Assembly: GCF_000265245.1 (NCBI RefSeq) | Contig: NZ_AJKS02000001.1 | Location: 124,001-188,000 of the forward strand | Direction of reading: 5' to 3' | Source: Halomonas smyrnensis AAD6 | GTDB taxonomy: Bacteria; Pseudomonadota; Gammaproteobacteria; Pseudomonadales; Halomonadaceae | Length of the DNA: 64,000 nt | In this document: in pieces, positions 53,506-61,633 of the stretch | Position numbering within the stretch: the stretch's first letter is position 1 | Layout of the letters: the number at the start of each line of letters is the position of its first letter | The notes under the pieces: generated by a model | What the model saw: the letters and a program-made list of their open reading frames with translations, nothing else | The model's database searches: none | What the model was told of the DNA's origin: nothing | Made by a program: the position numbers and the translations under genes

Positions 53506-55203
53506 TCAGTCCGCCGGGCGCTGCGGTGGGGCCTCGCGCTGCTTGACCTGCCAGGCCTCCAGCGAGAAGGCCGGCGCCGTTGATGGCGGCAGCGGCTCGC
53601 GGCCGAGGACGTGGTCGGCGCCCTTCTCGCCGATCATGATGGTCGGTGCATTGATGTTGCCGTTGGTGACGCTGGGCATGATCGAGGAGTCGATCACCCT
53701 GAGGGCCTCGATGCCATGGACGCGGCACTCGGGGTCGACCACCGCCATGGCGTCGGTGCCCATGCGACAGGAGCCGCAGGGGTGATAGGCGGTCTCGGCG
53801 GTCTCGGCGACCCAGGTGTCGATCTCGGCATCGCTCTGCACCCCGGGGCCGGGGGAGAGTTCCTCGCCGCGATAGGGGTCGAAGGCGGGCTGGGCGAAGA
53901 TCTCGCGAGTCAGCCGCAGGGCGCGGCGGTAGTCGGCCCGGTCTTCCTCGTCGTTCAGGTAGTTGAAGAACATCGAGGGCGGGGCCTCGGGGTCGGCACA
54001 GGCCAGCCGTACGCGCCCGCGGCTGCGAGGCTTGTTGGCGCCCAGGTGGACCTGGAAACCGTGGCCCTCGGCGGCGCTGGAGCCGTCGTAGGCGATGGCG
54101 CCGGCCAGGAAGTGGTACTGGATGTCCGGGTAGCGCAGCCCCTCGCGGCTGCGGATGTAGCCGTTGGACTCGAACTGGTTGCTGGCGCCGAGCCCGGTCT
54201 TGAAGAAGAACCAGCGGGCGCCGATCAAGGCCCGGGCCAGCGGGTTGAGCCAGCCGTTGAGGGTGATCTTCCGGGTACAGCTCTGCTGCACCCAGACCTC
54301 GAGGTGGTCGTGGAGGTTCTCGCCCACCCCGGGCAGATTGTGGACCACCTCGATGCCGTGCTCGCGGAGGTGATCGGCGGGGCCGATGCCGGACAGCATC
54401 AGCAGCTTGGGCGAATTGAGGGCGCTGGCCGAGAGGATCACCTCGCGCCGCGCCCGCACGCGAAGCGTCTTGCCGCGCTGGCGGTATTCGACGCCCACGG
54501 CGCGCTTGCCGTCCATCAGTACCCGGGTGGTCAGGGCGTGCATCTCGAGCGACAGGTTATCGCGTGACAGCGCCGGCTTGAGGTAGGCGTTGGCGGTGGA
54601 GCAGCGCACGCCGTCACGCACCGTCATGTCCATGCGGCAGAAGCCTTCCTGGCGATAGCCGTTGTAGTCTTCCGTCTCGCCATAGCCGGCCTGGCGGCCG
54701 GCCTCGATGAAGGCGCGGTAGAGCGGGTTGGCCATGTTGTTGCCGTTGCAGACGCCGAGCGGGCCGCCGCTGGCGCGATAGGGATCGGCGCCGTAGAGGC
54801 AGTCCTCGGCGCGCTTGAAGTAGGGCAGCACCTCGGCATAGCTCCAGCCCACGGCGCCGCGCTCCACCCACTCGTCGAAGTCGCCGGCGCAGCCGCGCAC
54901 GTAGGCCATGCCGTTGATCGAGGACGAGCCGCCGATCACCTTGCCTCGCGCCTGGTGAATGCGCCGCCCGCCGAGGCCGGGTTCCGGCTCGGTGTGGAAC
55001 TCCCAGTCGAAGCGGGGCTTGTTGAGCGGGATCGAGAAGGCGATGGGCATCTGGATGTAGATGGAGTCGTCCTTGCCGCCGAATTCCAGTACCAGCACCT
55101 GGTGCTGGCCATCGGCGCTCAGCCGGTCGGCCAGCACCGAACCGGCCGAGCCCGAGCCGACGATCACGTAGTCCACGATCCGGTCGAAGGTCTCATCGTT
55201 CAT
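53506..55203 (-). CDS. betA: Choline dehydrogenase-type GMC oxidoreductase (BetA-like)
   Basis: 565 residues, collinear with E. coli BetA: FAD-binding GSGSAGSVLADRLS at the N-terminus, GGSSSINGMAYVRG, and the catalytic His in ETAYHPCGSCRMG. It oxidises choline to betaine aldehyde (and possibly further). A BCCT transporter gene lies 22 bp upstream in the same direction, forming a choline uptake-oxidation unit. The canonical betI and betB partners are absent here, so this may be a second or specialised BetA. Confidence 0.85.
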   Translation of the reverse strand: MNDETFDRIVDYVIVGSGSAGSVLADRLSADGQHQVLVLEFGGKDDSIYIQMPIAFSIPLNKPRFDWEFHTEPEPGLGGRRIHQARGKVIGGSSSINGMAYVRGCAGDFDEWVERGAVGWSYAEVLPYFKRAEDCLYGADPYRASGGPLGVCNGNNMANPLYRAFIEAGRQAGYGETEDYNGYRQEGFCRMDMTVRDGVRCSTANAYLKPALSRDNLSLEMHALTTRVLMDGKRAVGVEYRQRGKTLRVRARREVILSASALNSPKLLMLSGIGPADHLREHGIEVVHNLPGVGENLHDHLEVWVQQSCTRKITLNGWLNPLARALIGARWFFFKTGLGASNQFESNGYIRSREGLRYPDIQYHFLAGAIAYDGSSAAEGHGFQVHLGANKPRSRGRVRLACADPEAPPSMFFNYLNDEEDRADYRRALRLTREIFAQPAFDPYRGEELSPGPGVQSDAEIDTWVAETAETAYHPCGSCRMGTDAMAVVDPECRVHGIEALRVIDSSIMPSVTNGNINAPTIMIGEKGADHVLGREPLPPSTAPAFSLEAWQVKQREAPPQRPAD

Positions 55204-55225
55204 GGCGTCGTTCCTCGTCGCGTCA

Positions 55226-57292
55226 TCAGTCGCCGCTGGCGGAGGGGGCGTCGGGCATGGGGGCCTCCCCGCCGGGAAGCTCCCGCTGGGTGTGCAGGAA
55301 GAACAGGTGGCGTTCGTACTGGTCGAGGATGTCGGCGATCACCTGCTCCTTGGTGTAGCCGTAGATGTCGTAGCCCTGGCCGCCCTCGCCGATGTGCACC
55401 TGCATCCGGTAGTAGTGGGTCCCGGCATGGGTGGCGCGGATCGAGAAGGCGGGCATGGCGCAGCGATGCGGCCAGACCTGGTAGGTGAAGCTCGGCTCAT
55501 CGCCGAGGTCGACGTTGAACTCGAGGTGTTCCTCCGCTCCCTCGCCTGCGACCAGGGCCGCGCTGACGCCCTGATCGCCGAGCACCTCGCGAATCTCCTC
55601 CATGGCCGGCCGGACCGCCTCGCCGAGGAAGCGCCGGGCCTGCTCGTGATTGGGGAAGTTCATGGCCCGCGAGAGGCGCCGGCGCCAGGAGTGTCCCGCG
55701 GCTTCGCCGGGCAGGCGGCTCGACAGGTGGCCGGCCATGCTGCCGCGCAGGCTGTCCTCCTTGAGGCCCTCGACCTTCAGCGCCTTGAACAGGCCGATCA
55801 TCATCAGGAACAGCACGAAGGCGAAGGGCAGGCCGGTGATCACCACGGCGCTCTGCAGGGCGCCCAGGCCGCCGGCCATCAGCAGCGCCAGGGTCAGGAT
55901 GCCGATGATCGCCGCCCACAGGATGCGCATCCAGGAGGGCGCGTCGTGGTTGGGGTCGGTGAGCACCGAGGTCAGGTTGGAGAGCACCAGCGAGCCGGAA
56001 TCCCCGGAGGTGACGAAGAACACGATGGCCAGCACCGTGGTGACGCCGGTGGTCAGCCAGATCCAGGGGTAGTTCTGCAGGAACAGATAGATCGACGAGC
56101 CGGGATTGTTCATGGCCTGCTCGCCGAAGTCGGCGATGCTGGCGCTGCCGGCCATCACCAGATCGATGGCGCTGTTACCCATGATCGACATCCACGCCAT
56201 CATGAAGGTCAGCGGCAGGATCAGGGTGCCGGTGACGAACTGGCGGATGGTGCGGCCCCGGGAGATGCGGGCCAGGAACAGCCCGACGAAGGGGCCCCAG
56301 GCGATCCACCAGGCCCAGAAGAACACCGTCCAGGCATTGAGCCAGTCGGCGGGCGGGTCGAAGGCGTAAGTGTCGAACGACAGCCGGACGAAGTGGGCCA
56401 GGTAGTCGCCGACGTTCATCACCAGGGCATTGAGCAGGAACAGCGTCTTGCCGGTGAACAGCACGAACAGCAGCAGCGCCACGGCCAGCGCCATGTTGAA
56501 CTCGGACAGCCGGCGGATGCCCTTCTCGACCCCGGTCACCGCCGAGATCGCCGAGAAGACCACGATCAGCACCGCCAGCGCCGCCTGGGTGACGGTGTTC
56601 TCCGGCAGGCCGAACATGTAGTGCAGGCCAAAGTTGAGCTGGATGATGCCGATGCCGAGGCTGGTGGCGATGCCGAACACGGTGCCCAGCACCGCGGCGA
56701 TGTCCACGGTGTGGCCGATGGGGCCGTGAATGCGGCGCCCGAAGAGCGGGTAGAGCGCCGAGCGGATGGTCAGCGGCAGGCCGTGGCGATAGCTGAAGAA
56801 GGCCAGCGACATGCCGACCAGGGTGTAGATGCCCCAGCCCGATAGCCCCCAGTGCAGGAAGGTCAGCTCCATGGCGTGGCGGGCGGCCTGTTGGGTGCCG
56901 CCCTCGCCGACCGGCGGGGCGAGGAACTGGGTCACCGGCTCGGCGATGCAGAAGAACAGCAGGTCGATGCCGATGCCGGCGGAGAACAGCATCGCGGCCC
57001 AGGTGATGACGTTGAAGTCCGGCGTCGAGTGCGCCGGGCCCAGGCGCAGCTTGCCGTAGCGAGAGAGTCCGATGCCGATCACGAAGACCAGGTAGGCCAC
57101 CACCGCGAGGAAGTAGAACCAGCCGAAGCTGTCCGAGATCCAGGCCAGCACGGCATTGATGACGCCGCCGGCCGCCTCGGTGAAGAACATGGTCCACAGC
57201 GCGAAGGCAACGATGCCGATGGCCGAGCCGTAGAACACCACGGGGTTGATGCGATCGCGGGGCGATTCGCTGGGAGCGTCGGTATGGGCCAT
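55226..57292 (-). CDS. betT: BCCT-family choline/betaine transporter BetT
   Basis: 688 residues: twelve transmembrane helices with the BCCT signature WTVFFWAWWIAWGPFVGLF, and a long cytoplasmic C-terminal domain (about 180 residues) like that of E. coli BetT, which mediates osmotic activation. Substrate is probably choline, given the downstream betA-like gene. AAGGAG precedes ATG 57292. About 200 bp separate it from the divergent SOS operon. Confidence 0.9.
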   Translation of the reverse strand: MAHTDAPSESPRDRINPVVFYGSAIGIVAFALWTMFFTEAAGGVINAVLAWISDSFGWFYFLAVVAYLVFVIGIGLSRYGKLRLGPAHSTPDFNVITWAAMLFSAGIGIDLLFFCIAEPVTQFLAPPVGEGGTQQAARHAMELTFLHWGLSGWGIYTLVGMSLAFFSYRHGLPLTIRSALYPLFGRRIHGPIGHTVDIAAVLGTVFGIATSLGIGIIQLNFGLHYMFGLPENTVTQAALAVLIVVFSAISAVTGVEKGIRRLSEFNMALAVALLLFVLFTGKTLFLLNALVMNVGDYLAHFVRLSFDTYAFDPPADWLNAWTVFFWAWWIAWGPFVGLFLARISRGRTIRQFVTGTLILPLTFMMAWMSIMGNSAIDLVMAGSASIADFGEQAMNNPGSSIYLFLQNYPWIWLTTGVTTVLAIVFFVTSGDSGSLVLSNLTSVLTDPNHDAPSWMRILWAAIIGILTLALLMAGGLGALQSAVVITGLPFAFVLFLMMIGLFKALKVEGLKEDSLRGSMAGHLSSRLPGEAAGHSWRRRLSRAMNFPNHEQARRFLGEAVRPAMEEIREVLGDQGVSAALVAGEGAEEHLEFNVDLGDEPSFTYQVWPHRCAMPAFSIRATHAGTHYYRMQVHIGEGGQGYDIYGYTKEQVIADILDQYERHLFFLHTQRELPGGEAPMPDAPSASGD

Positions 57293-57493
57293 GCGTTGAC
57301 TCCTTGTGGGCCTCGTCCTGGGCGGTGAGGCTTCGTCCGCAGCCGTGCCCGGGCGGGGCCGCCGGGGCGGAGGCCGAGGGGGCTCGACGGGACGCCTGGG
57401 GATATCTGGGTATAGGTAGGTAGCCGCACGGGCGTCAAGTGGCGTCTCGGGCACGGGGCATTCGACTTGCCACTTCGAGGGTGTCGCTTGATA

Positions 57494-57509
57494 CTGTTTA
57501 TAAATACAG
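57494..57509. promoter_or_regulatory. LexA (SOS) box of umuDC
   Basis: CTGT-N8-ACAG within TACTGTTTATAAATACAGTA, an almost fully symmetric SOS box, 19 bp upstream of the umuD start. It predicts LexA repression and induction by DNA damage. Confidence 0.92.
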
Positions 57510-57527
57510 TATTCGAAGGAGGCCGCC

Positions 57528-57971
57528 ATGCCGCTATCAGGAGCGTCGATCGCCGTCGGGACAGGCCGTGCCGGATCGGCGCAGCCGTTACTGGGATGCC
57601 GGGTGCGAGCCGGTTTCCCGAGCCCCGCCGACGATCATCTGGACGTGGAGCTCGACCTGCACGCCCACGTGGTGCGTCGCCCGGCGTCGACCTTCTTCGT
57701 GCGCGCCGAGGGCGACTCGATGCTCGGCGACGGCATTCATGACCGCGACCTGCTGGTGGTGGACCGCAGCCTGGAGCCGCGGCCCGGGCGGGTGGTGATC
57801 ATCGCCGTGGACGGCGAGCCCACGGTCAAGCGGCTGGTTCGGCGCGGCGACGCCCTGGTGCTGGAGGCCAGCAATCCGCGCTACGCGCCGATCCCGCTGG
57901 CCGGCCGCGAGTGCCACGTGTGGGGGGGGGTCACCCATGTGCTGCACGCCCTGCCGGGGGCGACACCGTGA
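57528..57971 (+). CDS. umuD: UmuD, LexA-like autoprotease subunit of DNA polymerase V
   Basis: 147 residues. The self-cleavage site is Ala-Gly in RVRAGFPSPADD, followed by catalytic Ser in EGDSMLGDGI and Lys in TVKRLVRR. After RecA-stimulated cleavage the UmuD' dimer joins UmuC for error-prone lesion bypass. AAGGAGG precedes ATG 57528. A run of nine G residues at 57922-57930, near the 3' end, encodes WGGV and is a slippage-prone tract. Its stop overlaps the umuC GTG. Confidence 0.93.
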   Translation: MPLSGASIAVGTGRAGSAQPLLGCRVRAGFPSPADDHLDVELDLHAHVVRRPASTFFVRAEGDSMLGDGIHDRDLLVVDRSLEPRPGRVVIIAVDGEPTVKRLVRRGDALVLEASNPRYAPIPLAGRECHVWGGVTHVLHALPGATP

Positions 57972-59242
57972 TCGCCCTGGTCGACAGCAACAACTTCTAC
58001 GTCAGCTGCGAGCGGGTCTTCGACCCGCGCCTGGAGGGCCGGGCGGTGGGCGTGCTCTCCAACAACGATGGCTGCGTGGTGGCGCGCTCGGCGGAGCTCA
58101 AGGCGCTGGGCGTGGCGATGGGCATGCCGGCGCACCAGATTCCGCCCGCGCAGCGTCGCCGGATGACGCTGCTGTCCAGCAACTACGCCCTCTACGGCGA
58201 CATGAGCCGGCGCGTGAACCGGGTGCTGGGCGAGTTTTCGCCGGCGATCGAGACCTATTCCATCGACGAGAGCTTCGTCGGCCTCGACGGCCATGAGCCC
58301 GACGACCTCGAGGCCTGGGGCCATCGGGTGCGCGGGCGGGTGCTGCGCGATACCGGCATCCCGACCTGCGTGGGGCTGGCGCCGACCCGGGTGCTGGCCA
58401 AGACCGCCAATCGCGTCGCCAAGACGCACCCCGCACTGGGCGGCGTCTGCCGCCTCGAGGCCGACGCGCCCGAGACCCGGCGCGTGCTCGAGGCGCTGCC
58501 GGTGCACGCGCTGTGGGGCATCGCCCGGCGCAGCGCCGAGCGGCTGGCGCTGCAGGACATCCACACCGCCTGGCAGCTGCGCCAGGCCGATCCCAAGCAG
58601 ATCCGACGCACCTTCTCGGTGGTGATGGAGCGGCTGGTCTGGGAGCTGCGCGGCCGGCCGGCCATCGCCCTGGAGGACGTCACCGAGCCGCGCCAGCGGA
58701 TCATGGTGTCGCGCTCCTTCGGCCGGTTGACCGGCGAGCAGGCCGAACTACGGGCGGCGATTCGCCAGCACGGCGCCCGGGCCGCCGAGAAGCTGCGCCG
58801 CCAGGGCAGCCGCGCCTGCGCGGTGCTGGTGTTCGTGCGCAGCGACCCGCACCGGCTCGGCGAGCGCCAGTACCGCAACGGCCAGGTGGTGGCACTGCCC
58901 GGCCCCAGCGACGACACCCGGGAGCTGATCGCCGCCGCCCAGCGCGGCCTGGCGGCGATCTTCCTCGACGGCGTGCGCTATCAGAAGTGCGGGGTGATGC
59001 TGCTCGACCTGGTCGACGCCGAGCGTCATCAGCTGTCGCTGCTGCCGGCCGGCGACGGCCCCGAGCGGCGGCGCGGCGAGGCGCTGATGGCCACCCTCGA
59101 TCGCCTCAACGGCCGCATGGGCCGCGACACCGTGCGCTTCGGCGTGCCCGGCGAGCACGCCGCCTGGCCGCTGCGCTGCGAGCATCGTACCGCGCGCTAC
59201 ACCACCCGCTGGAACGAGTTGATGAGGGTCAAGGTGCGCTGA
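57968..59242 (+). CDS. umuC: UmuC, catalytic subunit of error-prone DNA polymerase V
   Basis: 424 residues of the Y-family: MIALVDSNNFYVSCERVF at the start, the catalytic YSIDESFVGL, and the UmuC-specific C-terminus. The start is GTG 57968, overlapping the umuD stop (GTGA). Full length, with no frameshift. With UmuD' it performs SOS mutagenesis. Confidence 0.94.
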   Translation: MIALVDSNNFYVSCERVFDPRLEGRAVGVLSNNDGCVVARSAELKALGVAMGMPAHQIPPAQRRRMTLLSSNYALYGDMSRRVNRVLGEFSPAIETYSIDESFVGLDGHEPDDLEAWGHRVRGRVLRDTGIPTCVGLAPTRVLAKTANRVAKTHPALGGVCRLEADAPETRRVLEALPVHALWGIARRSAERLALQDIHTAWQLRQADPKQIRRTFSVVMERLVWELRGRPAIALEDVTEPRQRIMVSRSFGRLTGEQAELRAAIRQHGARAAEKLRRQGSRACAVLVFVRSDPHRLGERQYRNGQVVALPGPSDDTRELIAAAQRGLAAIFLDGVRYQKCGVMLLDLVDAERHQLSLLPAGDGPERRRGEALMATLDRLNGRMGRDTVRFGVPGEHAAWPLRCEHRTARYTTRWNELMRVKVR

Positions 59243-59258
59243 AGCCTCTCACGGATAG

Positions 59259-59449
59259 CGGCCGCTGCGGCGGTTTTCCACCAGTACCTCGAGGATGGCG
59301 TTGGCCTCGCGCATCACCGGTGAGGGGCTGCAGAGCCTCGACATCGGCGCCTCCTTCTGGGCCCTGGTGCTGGGCGTGTTCATCTCGCTGGTGTTCGAGA
59401 CCAAGGACTTCGAGTTCATTCGCCGGGCCGCCCACGAGCCCAGCGCCTG
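59259..59449 (+). pseudogene. Remnant of a membrane transporter C-terminus
   Basis: An open stretch between umuC and benE encodes ...GEGLQSLDIGASFWALVLGVFISLVFETKDFEF then a basic tail and stop. One hydrophobic helix with a short polar end looks like the last helix of a permease (an NCS2-type carrier is one option), but nothing upstream continues it and no ribosome site precedes ATG 59295. Probably the scar of a deleted gene. A long-range hairpin (59456-59462 with 59507-59513) with a following T5 may be its old terminator. Confidence 0.4.
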
Positions 59450-59575
59450 ACACCGGGCCCGCTTCGCGATACCGTCTTCTCCGTTGGTCCGTGGCTGCCT
59501 GGCAGTGCGGGCCTTTTTCCTCTCGCGGTGGCGCCGGCTCGGCGTCTCCGCCCGGATCTCGCCAAGGAACTCGCC

Positions 59576-60778
59576 ATGCGACGCTTCAAGGACTGGTCGA
59601 TTCCCGCCGTCACCGCCGGCTTCGTGGCGGTGCTGATCTCCTATGCCGGCCCGCTGGCCATCTTCTTCCAGGCCGCCCAGAGCGCCGATGTCTCGCCGGC
59701 GATGATGACCTCCTGGGTGTGGGCGATCTCGATCGGCGCCGCCGTGTCCGGCATCGGCCTCAGCCTGTGGCTCAAGGTGCCGGTGGTGACCGCCTGGTCG
59801 GCGCCGGGCACGGCGCTGCTGGTCACGCTGTTTCCGGAGCTCTCGCTCAACGAGGCGGTGGGCGCCTATCTCACCGCGGCGGCGGTGATCTTCGTGATCG
59901 GCGTGAGCGGCTCCTTCGATCGCATCATCCAGCTCATTCCGCCCGGCATCGCCAGCGCCATGATGGCCGGCATCCTGTTCCAGTTCGGGGTCGGCGTGTT
60001 CGAGTCGCTGGCCACGGTGCCGGCGCTGATGATCGGCATGCTGCTGGCCTATCTGGTGTTCAAGCGCCTGACGCCGCGCTATTGCCTGGTGTGGCTGCTG
60101 ATCGTCGGCGTCGGCCTGGCCGTGGCCCTGGAAGGCGCGAGCCTGGATGGCGTCAGCGTGCAGCTGGCCTCGCCGACCTTCATCGCGCCCGAGTGGACCT
60201 GGCAGGGCACCCTCGGCCTGGCGATCCCGCTGGTGCTGGTCAGCCTGACCGGGCAGTTCCTGCCGGGCATGGCCATCCTGCGCACCTCCGGTTACAACAC
60301 CCCGGCCCGGCCGATCGTCACCGTGGCCGGCCTGACGTCGCTGGTCACCGCCTGCTTCGGCGGCATCACCACGGTGATCGCGGCGATCACCGCGGCGATC
60401 TGCACCGGTGAGGAGGCGCACCCGGACCGCGACAAGCGCTACGTGGCGGGGATCGCCAACGGCCTGTTCTATCTGATCGGCGGCACCTTCGCCGGCACCA
60501 TCGTGCTGCTGTTCACCTCGCTGCCCGGGGAGTTCGTGGCGGTGCTGGCCGGGTTGGCGCTGATCGGCGCCATCGCCAGCAACCTCAGCGACTTCGCCGC
60601 GCGCAAGGAGCATCTTGAGGCCTCGGTGATCACCTTCCTGGCCACGGCCTCTGGCGTCAGCTTCCTGGGTCTCGGCTCGGCCTTCTGGGGCGTGGTGATC
60701 GGCGCCGTCGCCTATAACGTGCTGCATCGCGGCTTCGCGCGGCGCGAGGAAAGGAAGCAGGTCCCGAAGACGCGCTAG
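59576..60778 (+). CDS. benE: BenE-family benzoate/H+ symporter
   Basis: 400 residues, about 12 hydrophobic segments, with BenE features SYAGPLAIFFQAAQSADVS, WSAPGTALL and GMAILRTSGYN, and the late GGITTVIAAITAAIC. BenE carries benzoate in Acinetobacter, but most homologues, including this one, are not next to benzoate genes, so the substrate is open. AAGGAA precedes ATG 59576. Confidence 0.88.
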   Translation: MRRFKDWSIPAVTAGFVAVLISYAGPLAIFFQAAQSADVSPAMMTSWVWAISIGAAVSGIGLSLWLKVPVVTAWSAPGTALLVTLFPELSLNEAVGAYLTAAAVIFVIGVSGSFDRIIQLIPPGIASAMMAGILFQFGVGVFESLATVPALMIGMLLAYLVFKRLTPRYCLVWLLIVGVGLAVALEGASLDGVSVQLASPTFIAPEWTWQGTLGLAIPLVLVSLTGQFLPGMAILRTSGYNTPARPIVTVAGLTSLVTACFGGITTVIAAITAAICTGEEAHPDRDKRYVAGIANGLFYLIGGTFAGTIVLLFTSLPGEFVAVLAGLALIGAIASNLSDFAARKEHLEASVITFLATASGVSFLGLGSAFWGVVIGAVAYNVLHRGFARREERKQVPKTR

Positions 60779-60832
60779 GCCAGGCGTCGCGGGGCGTTGT
60801 GGCACTCGGCGGGACCGTGACGGGCAAGGTTT

Positions 60833-60863
60833 TTAGACTAAAGTCGTTAGACTAAGGTATAGT
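60833..60863 (+). promoter_or_regulatory. Promoter with twin TTAGACTAA words before the 42-codon gene
   Basis: TTAGACTAA occurs at 60833-60841 and again at 60847-60855 (14-bp period); each is nearly palindromic (TTAG-A-CTAA). A TATAGT -10 element follows at 60858-60863. The pair could be an operator overlapping the -35 region. Confidence 0.5.
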
Positions 60864-60897
60864 GTTATCGTCATCCATCGACGCAAGGAGTCACACC

Positions 60898-61026
60898 ATG
60901 ACGACTGCCACTGCCCGTCCTTCCCTGGCCAAGCGCTTCGGCAAGCGTGCCTACCGCGTACTGGAAGTGATGACCGAGAACGCCTATCGCAACTTCCAGA
61001 ACCGCATGGCCTACGCCTACATCTAA
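60898..61026 (+). CDS. Small protein of 42 residues, unknown function
   Basis: ATG 60898 is preceded by AAGGAG at eight bases and by a plausible promoter. The product begins MTTATARPSLAKRFGKRAYR and ends NRMAYAYI; it is basic and rich in Ala, Arg and Tyr, with an amphipathic-helix look and no signal or membrane segment. A long hairpin (61041-61089) follows. I recognise no family. Ribosome site, promoter and hairpin together argue that it is real. Confidence 0.6.
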   Translation: MTTATARPSLAKRFGKRAYRVLEVMTENAYRNFQNRMAYAYI

Positions 61027-61422
61027 GGCGCAGGGTTCGACCGGCACCTGATCCTGGCGGTCCGCGACCTCGCGGACGCCGGGTGCCGGCCACCTTTCCC
61101 TCGTTCCCGCTCCTGTTCTGCCGTATCTCGCCGAACGTCCATCCCCGATGCAGGGACTCCCCCCGGACGCGGCGCCCCGCTCAAGCCTCTCCCCATCCTG
61201 GCCGATAACCTTCCGACGCGTCAGGGAGGACGACTCGTGCCGTGAGGGGATGCAAGCCAGATGATCGATCGTGAAACCCGGCGTGGCCGCCGACCCGGCG
61301 GGCGTCTGTTCGTCTGCCTGTCGAGCGCGCTGCCGGATCTTTCCATTCGAGACGATTGCGGGCGCACTTTGCCGCCGCCGGAGGGCACCCTGCTGGCGGC
61401 CAGCGTCGGGCGCTGAGGCCTC
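61027..61422. other. Gene-free stretch with one large hairpin
   Basis: CCGGCACC (61041-61048) pairs with GGTGCCGG (61082-61089), and inside it GTCCGCG (61060-61066) pairs with CGCGGAC (61071-61077), giving a long stem that may end the 42-codon gene's mRNA. No U-tract follows. Beyond this I see no gene, repeat or mobile-element end up to the tRNA promoter. Confidence 0.5.
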
Positions 61423-61452
61423 TTGGCAGCGCGGCGTGTCGGGTCGTATGAT
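61423..61452 (+). promoter_or_regulatory. tRNA-Thr promoter
   Basis: TTGGCA (61423-61428), an 18-base spacer and TATGAT (61447-61452), followed by a GC-rich discriminator directly before the tRNA, as in stringently controlled stable-RNA promoters. Confidence 0.7.
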
Positions 61453-61461
61453 GCCCGGCAC

Positions 61462-61537
61462 GCCGGCGTAGCTCAGCTGGTAGAGCAACGCACTCGTAAT
61501 GCGTAGGTCGGTGGTTCGAGTCCACTCGCCGGCACCA
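61462..61537 (+). tRNA. thrW: tRNA-Thr (anticodon CGU)
   Basis: 76 bases including encoded CCA. The 7-bp acceptor stem is GCCGGCG with CGCCGGC; the D arm is GCTCAGCTGGTAGAGC, the anticodon stem ACGCA/TGCGT around loop CTCGTAA (anticodon CGT, reading ACG), and the T arm GTGGTTCGAGTCCAC. Single tRNA gene with its own promoter and terminator. No integrase or repeated tRNA 3' end nearby, so it is not used as an attachment site here. The symbol follows the E. coli tRNA-Thr(CGU). Confidence 0.96.
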
Positions 61538-61548
61538 GAAAGACCATG

Positions 61549-61587
61549 AAAAACGGCCACTTGCGATTGTTCGTAGTGGCCGTTTTT
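61549..61587 (+). terminator. Terminator of tRNA-Thr
   Basis: A 13-bp stem, AAAAACGGCCACT (61549-61561) with AGTGGCCGTTTTT (61575-61587), starts 12 bases after the tRNA. Confidence 0.9.
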
Positions 61588-61633
61588 GCGTTGGTGCTGG
61601 CGCGAGTGCCAGCCAGGTGCCGGTGAGGTGCCG

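Noticed and set aside
57922-57930. Frameshift in umuD at the G tract
   Set aside because: The frame reads through to a conserved C-terminus and the normal GTGA overlap with umuC.
61462-61537. tRNA-Thr as a genomic-island attachment site
   Set aside because: No integrase, no repeat of the tRNA 3' end and no mobile genes on either side within the window.
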